The notes beneath the pieces are model-generated. The model worked only from the letters and a program-made list of their open reading frames with translations, did not search any database and had not been told where the DNA came from. Both the position numbers and the translations under genes were made by a program. From an uncultured Romboutsia sp. (GTDB taxonomy: Bacteria > Bacillota > Clostridia > Peptostreptococcales > Peptostreptococcaceae), in NCBI GenBank assembly GCA_937880075.1, contig CALFLM010000059.1:1-64000 (forward strand): 64,000 bases of DNA, given 5' to 3'. This document shows, in pieces, positions 53,979 to 62,894 of the stretch (position 1 is its first letter; the number at the start of each line of letters is the position of its first letter).

Positions 53979-55646
53979 TTGTTTAGAAAGAATACCAACA
54001 AAATAAAAGTCATGGCATTAGGTGGGCTTAATGAGATAGGTAAAAACATGACTGTTATTGAGTATAAAGACGAAATAATTGTAATAGATGCAGGGATGAG
54101 TTTCCCAGATGATGAAATGCTTGGAGTAGATGTAGTTATCCCTGATATAAGTTATCTAATAAAAAATAAAGATAAAATAAAAGGTATGTTCATTACACAT
54201 GGTCATGAAGATCATATAGGGGCACTTCCATATATATTAAAAAAGATAAATATTCCTATATATGGGGCTAAGCTTAGTATAGGTCTTATACAAGTTAAAT
54301 TAAAAGAACATAAAATAAATAATGTTAAACTAAATGTAGTATCTCCAAGAGATATTATAAAACTTTCACATATGGAAGTTGAGTTTATAAAAAATAATCA
54401 TAGTATACCAGATGCTTGTTCTATAGCTGTTCATACAGATCAAGGTATAATATATCATACAGGAGACTTTAAGATAGATTTAACGCCTATTGATGGTGAA
54501 GTTATGGACATACACAGAATATGTGAACTAAGTAAAAAGGGAGTTCTTTTATTATTAGCAGACAGTACTAATTCTGAACGCCCAGGTTCTACAATGTCAG
54601 AAAAGACAGTAGGAGCTGGATTAGATGATTTATTTAGAAAAGCATCAAATAGCAGAATAATAGTTGCAACATTTGCATCTAATATACACAGATTACAACA
54701 AATAATAAATACATCGGAGAAATTTAACAGAAAAGTTGCTGTATCTGGAAGATCGATGGTAAATGTAGTTGCTGTGGCTACGGAATTAGGATATTTAAAT
54801 ATACCTGATAATATGCTAATAGATTTAAATGATATATCTAAATATGAAGATAGTGAAGTAGTGATAATAACTACAGGGTCACAAGGTGAGCCAATGTCGG
54901 CTTTAGCCAGAATGGCAAGTGCTGAACACAAGAAGGTAGAAATTAAAAGAGGCGATTTAATAATAATATCAGCTCATCCAATACCAGGAAATGAGAAATT
55001 AATATCAAAAGTTATAAACAGTTTATTTGAAAAAGGTGCTGAAGTGGTATATGATGAATCTGATATACACGTATCAGGACATGCAAAGCGAGAAGAATTA
55101 AAACTTATGCATAGATTAGTAAGACCTAAGTTCTTTATGCCAGTTCATGGTGAATATAGAATGCTTAAAATGCATGCAGAATTAGCAGAAGAGTTAGGGA
55201 TGCCAAGTCAAAATATATTTGTAAATAAAACAGGAGATGTTTTAGAAATTGATAGAAATTCTGCTAAAGTTACAGGTACTATACCAACAGGTAATGTATT
55301 AGTTGATGGATTAGGTGTTGGAGATGTAGGGAATATAGTGTTAAGAGATAGAAAACATTTATCAGAAGATGGCCTTATGATAGTTGTTGTTACTATATCT
55401 AAAGAAGATGGAAAAGTTTTAGCAGGTCCAGATATAATATCAAGAGGATTTGTATATGTAAGGGAATCAGAAGATTTAATGGATGGAGCCAAAAACGTAA
55501 TAAAGGATGTATTAAGAGACTGCGAAGTTAGAAATATAAAAGAGTGGGCTTATTTAAAGAATAATATAAAAGAAAACTTAAAAGAATACCTATATCAAAA
55601 GACAAAGAGAAATCCTATGATACTTCCTATAATAATGGAGGTATAA
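53979..55646 (+). CDS. rnj: Ribonuclease J
   Basis: A metallo-beta-lactamase/beta-CASP nuclease of about 555 residues with 5' exonuclease and endonuclease activity in mRNA decay. ALGGLNEIGKNMTVIEY, the zinc motif THGHEDHIGALP, HTGDFKID, DSTNSERPG and the C-terminal PVHGEYRMLKMHAELAEELG are present. Starts ATG 53970, ATG 53973 and TTG 53979 share one AAGGAG; TTG 53979 has the best spacing (9 bases). The next gene encodes a YlbF-like protein, a family tied to RNA processing. Confidence 0.94.
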   Translation: MFRKNTNKIKVMALGGLNEIGKNMTVIEYKDEIIVIDAGMSFPDDEMLGVDVVIPDISYLIKNKDKIKGMFITHGHEDHIGALPYILKKINIPIYGAKLSIGLIQVKLKEHKINNVKLNVVSPRDIIKLSHMEVEFIKNNHSIPDACSIAVHTDQGIIYHTGDFKIDLTPIDGEVMDIHRICELSKKGVLLLLADSTNSERPGSTMSEKTVGAGLDDLFRKASNSRIIVATFASNIHRLQQIINTSEKFNRKVAVSGRSMVNVVAVATELGYLNIPDNMLIDLNDISKYEDSEVVIITTGSQGEPMSALARMASAEHKKVEIKRGDLIIISAHPIPGNEKLISKVINSLFEKGAEVVYDESDIHVSGHAKREELKLMHRLVRPKFFMPVHGEYRMLKMHAELAEELGMPSQNIFVNKTGDVLEIDRNSAKVTGTIPTGNVLVDGLGVGDVGNIVLRDRKHLSEDGLMIVVVTISKEDGKVLAGPDIISRGFVYVRESEDLMDGAKNVIKDVLRDCEVRNIKEWAYLKNNIKENLKEYLYQKTKRNPMILPIIMEV

Positions 55647-55650
55647 TTAT

Positions 55651-55690
55651 AAAAGATTGAATATAATTTATTATATTCAATCTTTTTTTA
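55651..55690 (+). terminator. Terminator after RNase J gene
   Basis: A perfect 16-bp stem with loop TTTA runs into seven T residues. The next ribosome site begins immediately after. Confidence 0.9.
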
Positions 55691-55702
55691 TGGGAGGAAG
55701 TT

Positions 55703-56038
55703 ATGGCAATATATGAAACAGCTACAAAGTTAGCTAATGAAATTAAAAGTAGTAAAGAATATACACAGTTTAAAAAATATATGCAAGAGGTAAAAAAAGA
55801 CCCAGAATGTGAAAAGTTATTAACTGAGTATAAGCTAAATCAAGTTAAGGTTCAAAACTTTATGGTAAATGATCAAAAAGAACAGAAAAGGAATTTAGCT
55901 AAATTTGAATCATTAAAAAAGAGAGTATTTAATAATAAAAAACTTTCTAGATATTTAAATAGTGAGCAACAATTTACATCTATGATGGCTCATATAAATC
56001 AAATATTATCGCAGGCGGTAGAAAATGATTATAAATAG
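55703..56038 (+). CDS. YlbF/YmcA family protein
   Basis: A 111-residue all-helical protein (IYETATKLANEIKSSKEYTQFKKYMQEVKKDPECEKLLTEYK pattern). In B. subtilis YlbF, YmcA and YaaT form a complex that acts with RNase Y on mRNA maturation. Its place after RNase J is consistent with an RNA-turnover role. Only one member is in the window. Confidence 0.85.
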   Translation: MAIYETATKLANEIKSSKEYTQFKKYMQEVKKDPECEKLLTEYKLNQVKVQNFMVNDQKEQKRNLAKFESLKKRVFNNKKLSRYLNSEQQFTSMMAHINQILSQAVENDYK

Positions 56039-56097
56039 TTAAGGTTATAATAGGCATAATATAATTAATATAATAATAGTCAAAAGAGGTATATATT

Positions 56098-56385
56098 ATG
56101 AGAGTTATAGTAATGAAAGTTAGTCTTAGAGCTGATTGGGCACATTCTCTTAAGGAAAAGAGGATGGTAGTTAAAAGTATAATTGCTAAACTTCAAAATA
56201 AGTTTAATATATCTGTAGGTGAAATAGAAAATCAAGATATACATAACTTGATAACTATAGGTATTACAGGTATAGCTTTAGATGTTAAAGTTTGTGATTC
56301 TACAATCGAGCATATAATTAATTATATTGAAGAAATTACAGATGCAGAAATTATAAATATAGAACAAGAAGTGAATATATATTAA
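56098..56385 (+). CDS. DUF503 family protein (YlxP-like)
   Basis: A 95-residue protein with the family markers WAHSLKEKRMVVKSIIAKLQNKFNISVGE and IEEITDAEIINIEQE. The family is usually near rbfA/infB; here it is in the ylbF-dacF stretch. The function is unknown. Confidence 0.88.
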   Translation: MRVIVMKVSLRADWAHSLKEKRMVVKSIIAKLQNKFNISVGEIENQDIHNLITIGITGIALDVKVCDSTIEHIINYIEEITDAEIINIEQEVNIY

Positions 56386-56386
56386 T

Positions 56387-56431
56387 AAAAACTGAGATAA
56401 GCTTGAAATACAAAGCTCATCTCAGTTTTTT
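56387..56431 (+). terminator. Terminator after the DUF503 gene
   Basis: AAAAACTGAGAT..AGCTT pairs with AAGCT..ATCTCAGTTTTT around one mismatch, ending in T residues. Confidence 0.88.
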
Positions 56432-56537
56432 AGTTATTAGAAAACATTATTTATATTGTATATAAGACTGGGCATTTAGAATAAAAATAATAAATAGTGA
56501 GAAAATAAGTTTAAATAAATATTAAGAGGTGACATTA

Positions 56538-57689
56538 ATGAAAAAACTAGCTAGTCTTATAATGGCTATACTAATTGCAATCATGCCTATGAACTTATCT
56601 TTTGCAAATGAAGGTAATGCTCCACTTAGTGTATCTTCTAAATCAGCTATATTAATGGATTTAGGAAGTGGACAAATACTTTACGAAAAAAATGCCCATG
56701 ATAAATTGCCTCCTGCAAGTGTAACTAAAGTAATGACAATGCTACTTATATGTGAGGCACTAGATTCTGGAAAAATAACATTAAATGATAGTGTACAAAT
56801 AAGTGAGAATGCAGCAAGTATGGGAGGAAGTCAAATATTTCTAGAAGCAGGTGAAGTTCAAAAAGTAGATACTCTATTAAAGGGGATAGCTGTAGCATCT
56901 GCTAACGATGGTTGTGTTGCTATGGCAGAGTATATAGCAGGAAGTGTAGAGAGTTTTGTAGATATGATGAATGCTAAAGCTAAAGAATTAAATATGAAGG
57001 ATACTAACTTCGTAAATACTAACGGTCTTCCTGTAGATAATCATTACACATCAGCTCATGATATAGCCTTAATGTCTAGAGAATTATTAAAACATGATGT
57101 TATAAGTAAATACTTAACAACTTGGATGGATAAAGTTGTAGTTGGAAAGAAGCAAACAACAGTAGGGCTTGCTAATACAAATAAATTAATAAAGCATTAC
57201 CAAGGAGCTACAGGGGTTAAAACAGGATTTACTCAACAAGCTAAATACTGTTTATCAGCTTCAGCTAAAAGAGGAAATACTCATTTAGTTGCAGTAACTT
57301 TAGGAGCAGAAACATCACCTAAAAGATTTAAAGATGCAACTAGTCTTTTAAACTTCGGGTTTGCAAATTATGAAAGTGTAAAATTATGTTCTAAAAATGA
57401 CAATATGGCTACACTTACATTAGATAAGGCAGATGAGAAAAAGATAAATTTAGTAGCAAAAGAAGATTTAAGTGTACTTATTAAAAAAGGTGGAAATAAA
57501 GATTTTACTAGAAAGATAAAAGTACATGAAAATCCAACAATACCTATTAAAAAAGGTACAAGTTTAGGATATGTAGAAATTTATCAAGGAAAAACTTTAG
57601 TAGGTAAAGTTGATTTAGTAAATACAAAAGATATACAAAAGGCAAGTTATTTAAAAATGTTACAGCGAGTTATAGATGAAATGTTATAA
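56538..57689 (+). CDS. dacF: D-alanyl-D-alanine carboxypeptidase (DacF/PBP5-like)
   Basis: A 383-residue serine DD-carboxypeptidase trimming peptidoglycan stem peptides. A signal peptide (about 1-24, ending SFANEG) precedes SxxK at S61-K64, SAN at 121-123 and KTG at 228-230. A C-terminal beta domain and amphipathic anchor helix (YLKMLQRVIDEML) follow. DacF in B. subtilis is a sporulation protein; this copy is placed there by similarity and neighbourhood, so the specific role is inferred. ATG 56538 follows GAGGTG. Confidence 0.9.
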   Translation: MKKLASLIMAILIAIMPMNLSFANEGNAPLSVSSKSAILMDLGSGQILYEKNAHDKLPPASVTKVMTMLLICEALDSGKITLNDSVQISENAASMGGSQIFLEAGEVQKVDTLLKGIAVASANDGCVAMAEYIAGSVESFVDMMNAKAKELNMKDTNFVNTNGLPVDNHYTSAHDIALMSRELLKHDVISKYLTTWMDKVVVGKKQTTVGLANTNKLIKHYQGATGVKTGFTQQAKYCLSASAKRGNTHLVAVTLGAETSPKRFKDATSLLNFGFANYESVKLCSKNDNMATLTLDKADEKKINLVAKEDLSVLIKKGGNKDFTRKIKVHENPTIPIKKGTSLGYVEIYQGKTLVGKVDLVNTKDIQKASYLKMLQRVIDEML

Positions 57690-57714
57690 AAAGAAGCTTT
57701 TTAGCTTCTTTTTT
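57688..57714 (+). terminator. Terminator after dacF
   Basis: Stem AAAAAGAAGCT / AGCTTCTTTTTT with loop TTTT. Confidence 0.9.
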
Positions 57715-57828
57715 GATAATAATTTAGAAAATAAATAATTAATTAATTATAATTTATACACTTTTATGTTAACAATAAGTATATATTAACCATATAATTT
57801 ATTAACAAGTATGTAAGGGGAGAACGAT

Positions 57829-58410
57829 ATGGTTGATGATACTTATCCTCAAATGCCAATAATAGAAACTAAAAATTATTTGCTAAGGCCAGTTAGATTA
57901 AATGATGCAAATGACATGTTTGAGTACTATAAACAATCTAAAGTAGTTAAATATCTACCTATAAAATCTCATAAGACGTTATCAAATACGAAAAGATTTA
58001 TAAAATCATTTTTTATAGATAATTATAAACAAGGAAAAATAGGTCATTTTGCAGTTGTAGATAAATCTAATAATAAAGTGATTGGGAATATAGGATTAAA
58101 TAACGTAGACAAAAGTGATACTGAAGGGGAGATAGGTATATGTATAAACCCAATTTATTGGGGACATGATATAGCTACAGAACTTGGAGAAGAAGTGCTT
58201 AAATTTGCATTTAATAGTACAAATATAAAAAGAATAGTCGCTAATACTTATGAAGATAACAAAAGAACTAGAAAATCGTTAGAGCACTTAAATCTTAAAT
58301 ACTACAAAACATATGATAAAAAAATAGTAAAGGGAATGAAGATAACTTATGTCAAGTGTGATGCATATAGGATTTTAAAATCTGAATATATTAAAAGAAA
58401 GAAAAAGTAA
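57829..58410 (+). CDS. GNAT family N-acetyltransferase (RimJ/RimL-like)
   Basis: A 193-residue acetyltransferase. The opening IETKNYLLRPVRLNDANDMFEYYKQ and the core GEIGICINPIYWGHDIATELGEEVLKFAF, then NTYEDNKRTRKSLEHL, are typical of the RimJ/RimL/SpeG-like group. The substrate is unknown. A hairpin follows the stop. Confidence 0.88.
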   Translation: MVDDTYPQMPIIETKNYLLRPVRLNDANDMFEYYKQSKVVKYLPIKSHKTLSNTKRFIKSFFIDNYKQGKIGHFAVVDKSNNKVIGNIGLNNVDKSDTEGEIGICINPIYWGHDIATELGEEVLKFAFNSTNIKRIVANTYEDNKRTRKSLEHLNLKYYKTYDKKIVKGMKITYVKCDAYRILKSEYIKRKKK

Positions 58411-58430
58411 TAGGTTATCCTATTACTTTC
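58404..58430 (+). terminator. Hairpin terminator after the GNAT gene
   Basis: An 11-bp stem AAAGTAATAGG / CCTATTACTTT with loop TTAT overlaps the stop codon. The T-run is short. Confidence 0.7.
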
Positions 58431-58508
58431 TGTATTTACAAAAGTTTTGATTATGAATTAGAAAATTGATATAATAATATAAAAATAGAAATTTAGGAGA
58501 GATAATTA

Positions 58509-59099
58509 ATGTATAATTTAAGTACTATATTAGCAAGTATGGTTGCGATAGCAGTAGCAATATCTGTACATGAATTTGGTCATGCATATTCTGCACATTT
58601 ATTAGGTGATGATACTGCTAAAATGTATGGAAGAATGACTTTAAATCCAGCAAAGCATTTAGATATTATGGGGTTAATAGCAATGCTTATTGTACATATA
58701 GGATGGGCAAAGCCTGTACCGGTAAATCCAAATAATTTTAGAAACTATAAAGTAGGAAATATAATAGTATCGTTAGCAGGTGTTACTGCTAATATAATAA
58801 CTGCTATAATATGCGTACTTATAAACAAATATGTAAATATGTTTGCAATAAATTTAATAGCTCAATATGTTATAGTGTACAATGTAGGATTTGCTGCATT
58901 TAACTTATTGCCTATTCCTCCACTTGATGGATGGGGTGTAATATCTTCGTTTATACCATATAAGTATAATGAAATAGCTTATAAATATGAAAGCATGAGT
59001 AGTATAATATTTTTAGTTCTAATAATCACAGGAGCATATAGTATTTTTGTATCTCCAATAAGAAATGTAATTTGGGATATATTATATTTATTTATGTAA
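58509..59099 (+). CDS. Site-2 protease family (M50) membrane metalloprotease
   Basis: A 196-residue multi-helix protein with the zinc-binding HEFGH motif (about residue 21) and the second ligand region FNLLPIPPLDGW (NxxPxxxLDG). Its short YwhC-like layout resembles the group lacking PDZ domains. The substrate is unknown. It precedes scpA by 17 bases, a common clostridial arrangement. Confidence 0.92.
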   Translation: MYNLSTILASMVAIAVAISVHEFGHAYSAHLLGDDTAKMYGRMTLNPAKHLDIMGLIAMLIVHIGWAKPVPVNPNNFRNYKVGNIIVSLAGVTANIITAIICVLINKYVNMFAINLIAQYVIVYNVGFAAFNLLPIPPLDGWGVISSFIPYKYNEIAYKYESMSSIIFLVLIITGAYSIFVSPIRNVIWDILYLFM

Positions 59100-59116
59100 T
59101 TTAAGAGGTAATTTAT

Positions 59117-59842
59117 ATGAAATATAATGTACAGCTTAAGGTTTATGAAGGCCCACTAGATTTATTATATGATATGATATCTAAACAAAAGATAGATATT
59201 AAAGATATATCTATCATAGATATAACTAAACAATATATAAATTATATAACTACATTAGAAAAAATGGATTTAGAAATAGCTAGTGAATTTATAACTATGG
59301 CATCAAAACTACTAGAAATAAAGTCTAGATATTTATTATATAAACAAAAAGATAATAGTGAGGTAGAAGACCCACGTTTAGAGCTTATGGAAAAGCTAGA
59401 AGAATATAAAAAATTCAAGTTAGCCTCACAAGACTTAAAAGATAATATAAATTATATTGAAGATTTATATTATAGAAAAAAAGAAGAAATAATAATAGAT
59501 GATAGTATAGATTTAGATGATATATCTATAGATGCTATAAAAAATATACTTCCATACATATTAAAAGTTAAGAGTGAGGAGCATAAACCTCAAAAAGATG
59601 AAAAATTAGATAAAATAGTAAGAGGAAGAATAGTACCAGTTGAAGAAAAAATAGCATATATAAGAGAAATCATAAGTAGAGATAATGAGGTAAGCTTTAC
59701 AAAAGTTATAGAAAATGTTGATAAAGATGAAGTGATTGCAACATTTTTATCAGTATTAGAACTAATAAAATCAAGAGAAATAGTAGTTTACCAAGATTTA
59801 TTCTTTGATGATATCTTAATAAAGAAAAATCTGGAGAGTTAG
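59117..59842 (+). CDS. scpA: Segregation and condensation protein A (kleisin)
   Basis: A 241-residue kleisin that bridges the SMC heads. The N-terminal VYEGPLDLLYDMISKQKIDIKDI and ASEFITMASKLLEIKSRYLL segments bind the SMC neck. The C-terminal winged helix (VSFTKVIENVDKDEVIATFLSVLELIKSREIVVYQ) binds the SMC cap. scpB follows by 2 bases. Confidence 0.95.
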   Translation: MKYNVQLKVYEGPLDLLYDMISKQKIDIKDISIIDITKQYINYITTLEKMDLEIASEFITMASKLLEIKSRYLLYKQKDNSEVEDPRLELMEKLEEYKKFKLASQDLKDNINYIEDLYYRKKEEIIIDDSIDLDDISIDAIKNILPYILKVKSEEHKPQKDEKLDKIVRGRIVPVEEKIAYIREIISRDNEVSFTKVIENVDKDEVIATFLSVLELIKSREIVVYQDLFFDDILIKKNLES

Positions 59843-59844
59843 AA

Positions 59845-60378
59845 ATGAGACGTGAAGATATAAAGCATATTATAGAGGCTGTTATGTTTGCATATGCAGA
59901 ACCTATTAGTATAAAAGAGTTAAATGATATAATAAATGAAGAGTTAGCAAGTAAGGAAATAGAATACATGCTAAATAGCCTTATAAATGAATATAAGGAA
60001 AGTAAGAGAGGTATACAAATAATAAAGTTACAAGATAAATACCAAATGTGTACGAATAAAGACTATGCAAGTTTCATAAAAAAAGTTCTTGAACCTAAGA
60101 AAAAGAAAAGCTTAACTCAGACAACTTTAGAAACTTTAACTATAATAGCATATAAGCAACCAATAACAAAGGTTGAAATAGAAGATATAAGAGGTGTTAA
60201 AAGTGACAAATCAATACAAACACTTTTAGAAAATAATCTTATAAAAGAGGCTGGAAGACTTGAAAAAATAGGTAAGCCTATAATATATAAAACAACTGAT
60301 GAATTTTTGAAGCTATTAAATATAGAAAAATTAGAGGATTTACCTCCTATAGAAAATTATGAAAATGATAATGAATAA
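59845..60378 (+). CDS. scpB: Segregation and condensation protein B
   Basis: A 177-residue partner of ScpA with two winged-helix domains. KHIIEAVMFAYAEPISIKEL and LTQTTLETLTIIAYKQPITKVEIEDIRGVKSD are diagnostic. With SMC (17.7-21.2 kb) it forms the condensin complex. Confidence 0.95.
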   Translation: MRREDIKHIIEAVMFAYAEPISIKELNDIINEELASKEIEYMLNSLINEYKESKRGIQIIKLQDKYQMCTNKDYASFIKKVLEPKKKKSLTQTTLETLTIIAYKQPITKVEIEDIRGVKSDKSIQTLLENNLIKEAGRLEKIGKPIIYKTTDEFLKLLNIEKLEDLPPIENYENDNE

Positions 60379-60409
60379 AAAAGTGTGCTAATTTTAGCAC
60401 ACTTTTTTT
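60377..60409 (+). terminator. Terminator after scpB
   Basis: Stem AAAAAAGTGTGCTA / TAGCACACTTTTTT with a 4-base loop and T-run. Confidence 0.9.
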
Positions 60410-60538
60410 GAACAATTGATAGATTTTTATTAAGATAAAAATATTTTATTAGAAAAATGCTTAAAGGATATATTAACTATTTTACTTACTAGGAAATTTA
60501 GTTTAAGTTTAGCTTTATTACAAATAATTGGTATATAT

Positions 60539-61207
60539 ATGTCTTCTTTAGAAAATAATAGTGTTATGAATTATAGTGATATATTTAATTTTTTTATTAT
60601 AATACTAGTTATAATATCAATATTGACTATATTTATAAAGATGCCATTTCATATAATACTTACATCGAAAGTAGTCAATAAAGATATAAAAATATACCTA
60701 AATTTAAGATATATGTTTAATATTATAAATATAAATATACCTATTTATCCAAGGAAAATTGAATCTAAGAAAAAGGAGTTAAAAAAAGCTAAAAGAAAAA
60801 GAAAATTTATAAAAAAATTAAAATCAAGAAAAATACTTGCAAGAGATTTTTTTGCTATTTGCAAAGTATTAAAAAAAATAGATATAGAAGAATTTTACTC
60901 TGATATTCACATAGGAAATACTAATATAGCTATTACTAATTTTACTTATTTATTTGTCAATTTAATTTATGGAAACTTGATAAACATAATAGATTCTAAT
61001 AAGTTTTATATGAATATAAAACCTAACTTTATAGAAAATAAAATATATATAGATTTTAAAATACATATAAAGCCTAGTATAAAAAATATAATAGATATAT
61101 TATGGGTTGTGTTTATAGCAAATAAAAATAGCAAAAAGATAAAAGAGGAGGGTAAAAAATATGAGAGCAACAGGATCAATACAAAGCATCATGGAAACAA
61201 CGTTTGA
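60539..61207 (+). CDS. DUF2953-type membrane protein
   Basis: A 222-residue protein with one N-terminal hydrophobic helix (about 17-42) and a basic linker of lysine repeats near 75-100. The C-terminal region (FYSDIHIGNTNIAITNFTYLFVNLIYGNL, IYIDFKIHIKPS) fits DUF2953. In spore formers this gene commonly lies between scpB and ytfJ, suggesting a sporulation link. The ribosome site is weak at ATG 60539 and the exact start is unsure. It overlaps ytfJ by 47 bases. Confidence 0.72.
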   Translation: MSSLENNSVMNYSDIFNFFIIILVIISILTIFIKMPFHIILTSKVVNKDIKIYLNLRYMFNIININIPIYPRKIESKKKELKKAKRKRKFIKKLKSRKILARDFFAICKVLKKIDIEEFYSDIHIGNTNIAITNFTYLFVNLIYGNLINIIDSNKFYMNIKPNFIENKIYIDFKIHIKPSIKNIIDILWVVFIANKNSKKIKEEGKKYESNRINTKHHGNNV

Positions 61208-61559
61208 TACGATAAAAGGTTCTATAGATGCAAATACTATAATAGGGGATCCTATAAAAACAGATACGACAGTAGTGGTTCCCATATCTAAGGTTACTAT
61301 AGGTTTTGGAATTGGTGGAGGAGAATATTCTAAAGGATACAAGGAAGAAGTAAGTACAGAGAAAAAGGATACTAATTTTGCTGGTGGTAGTGCAGGTGCT
61401 GTTAGTATACAGCCTGTAGCCTTCGTAGTTGTAGAAGATGGAGAAACTAGACTTATGAGCTTAGATAATAATATAAACATGATAGATAACATATTAACTA
61501 TTACACCTAAAGTAATTGAAAAACTTCAAAAACTATCTCAAAATAATAAACAAAGTTAA
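61161..61559 (+). CDS. ytfJ: GerW family sporulation protein YtfJ
   Basis: A 132-residue protein with IMETTFDTIKGSIDANTIIGDPI, VVVPISKVTIGFGIGGGEY, FAGGSAGAVSIQPVAFVVVEDG, which define the YtfJ/GerW family, needed for normal spore germination in some species. The GAGGAGGGT ribosome site lies in the end of the preceding gene, indicating translational coupling. Confidence 0.92.
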   Translation: MRATGSIQSIMETTFDTIKGSIDANTIIGDPIKTDTTVVVPISKVTIGFGIGGGEYSKGYKEEVSTEKKDTNFAGGSAGAVSIQPVAFVVVEDGETRLMSLDNNINMIDNILTITPKVIEKLQKLSQNNKQS

Positions 61560-61562
61560 ATT

Positions 61563-61601
61563 AAAAACTGATACTTTTAAGTGTCAGTTTTATTATTTTT
61601 A
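61563..61601 (+). terminator. Terminator after ytfJ
   Basis: AAAACTGATACTT pairs with AAGTGTCAGTTTT with one wobble. A T-rich tail follows. Confidence 0.85.
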
Positions 61602-61827
61602 AGCTAAAATAATTTTAATGGTAAATAATATGTGCATATAATATAATAAAAATTAACAAAGTAGTATAAATTATTATTGGCATTATTGATGAAAAAATAA
61701 ATAAATTAAGTATGGAAGATAAACATAAATTACTTATGTGTATGAATGGTGTAGGAGAAATCATATGTAAAATGATATAATTATAGATAAACATAGAAAA
61801 TAAATAATTTAAGTATTGACTAAGTTA

Positions 61828-61922
61828 TGTTATAATTTAATTAGCCTAAGATTTTTATTTTCTTCTTACATTAAATTTGAAAATAAAAAGTTATTTGCTC
61901 GCTAGAAATAGCGAGCTTTTTT
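61828..61922 (+). ncRNA. Candidate small RNA with extended -10 promoter and GAAA-loop terminator
   Basis: TGTTATAAT (61828-61836) is an extended -10 element. About 60 bases downstream, GCTCGCTA / TAGCGAGC (61897-61904, 61909-61916) with a GAAA tetraloop is followed by six T residues. Nothing on the + strand needs this terminator, so it may end a transcript of about 80 bases from near 61843. Alternatively it only insulates the convergent ywaF-like gene. The rest of 61602-61827 shows only a doubtful 22-codon ORF (61712-61780). Confidence 0.4.
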
Positions 61923-61935
61923 AGTGTAAATAAAT

Positions 61936-62601
61936 TTATTTTTTTCTGCTTTTAAAATTAAAGGTAAGTTCTTTATTGAAAAATAAAATTGGTATATAAA
62001 TTATAGTTGTAATTAAAGTAAATATAATTGCACTTAGCAAATTATAGCTTGAAAAGCTATAGGGGTAATTAGCATTTGTAAAAGTATTTAAAAAATAAAT
62101 GAAAGAGAAATAAAGTATGCAGAAAATGAAATTATCCCTTAATGCATATTTATTTATACTAAATTTTCTAACATCAGTTAGATAAACTGTAGTATAGACT
62201 AATATACAATTTGAGAAAAAGAATAAGTAATATAATATATTTGGATATCTATATCCTAAGTTTGGAAAGATTATCATATCTCCAATAGAGCATACTAAAC
62301 TCCAGGAGAAAAATATATTAAACAATTGATAATTTTTAAAAAATAGCATAGCTATACAAATATAAGATGCAAACCTAGATATTTTAATAGGTAAACAAGT
62401 GTACACATCATAACTTCCCATTGAGATATAAGAAAATTGTTCAAAGGTAATTTCCAATATAATTAAAATACAAATTACTTTTTCAACTATATAGCTGTAT
62501 GGTAATAGATTTTTTGTTAGCTTAGGGCATAAGTACAAAAATACGGAAAAAATTAATAACATAATTAAATGAGTGTTTGAAAAAAGAAAAGTATTTTCCA
62601 T
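61936..62601 (-). CDS. YwaF-like (TIGR02206) integral membrane protein
   Basis: A 221-residue reverse-strand protein with seven probable helices. The segments HLIMLLIFSVFLYLCPKLT, GSYDVYTCLPIKISRFASYICIAMLF and NYPYSFSSYNLLS fit the YwaF/TMEM164-like family. The function in bacteria is unknown. It is monocistronic, with a GGAG site before the start, and lies between ytfJ and the flavoprotein genes. Confidence 0.75.
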   Translation of the reverse strand: MENTFLFSNTHLIMLLIFSVFLYLCPKLTKNLLPYSYIVEKVICILIILEITFEQFSYISMGSYDVYTCLPIKISRFASYICIAMLFFKNYQLFNIFFSWSLVCSIGDMIIFPNLGYRYPNILYYLFFFSNCILVYTTVYLTDVRKFSINKYALRDNFIFCILYFSFIYFLNTFTNANYPYSFSSYNLLSAIIFTLITTIIYIPILFFNKELTFNFKSRKK

Positions 62602-62894
62602 ATAAATCTCCTTTATATAAATTTTAATTTAACTATTTTAACTAATTAAATTCTCATCTTGAAGTAATATTTAATACTTTTATATAAAACCTATCAATTA
62701 GAATAATAGGTTAGTTTTAATTTTAGATAATAAATACTACATTAAAATAACTTATTATTAATAAATTATATTTTTGTAATTTACAAAATAGAATCATTAA
62801 AAAATACTTTTGTAACAAAAAATTATATAAATAATAACTTATATAGTATAGATATTAAGACAATTGAAAATCTCGTTTTAAGGAAGTGAGAATA

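Noticed and set aside
54455..54931. Reverse-strand ORF inside the RNase J gene
   Set aside because: Antisense shadow of a strongly conserved gene.
61712..61780. 22-codon ORF in the gap after ytfJ
   Set aside because: It is too short, has no good ribosome site and no recognisable motif.
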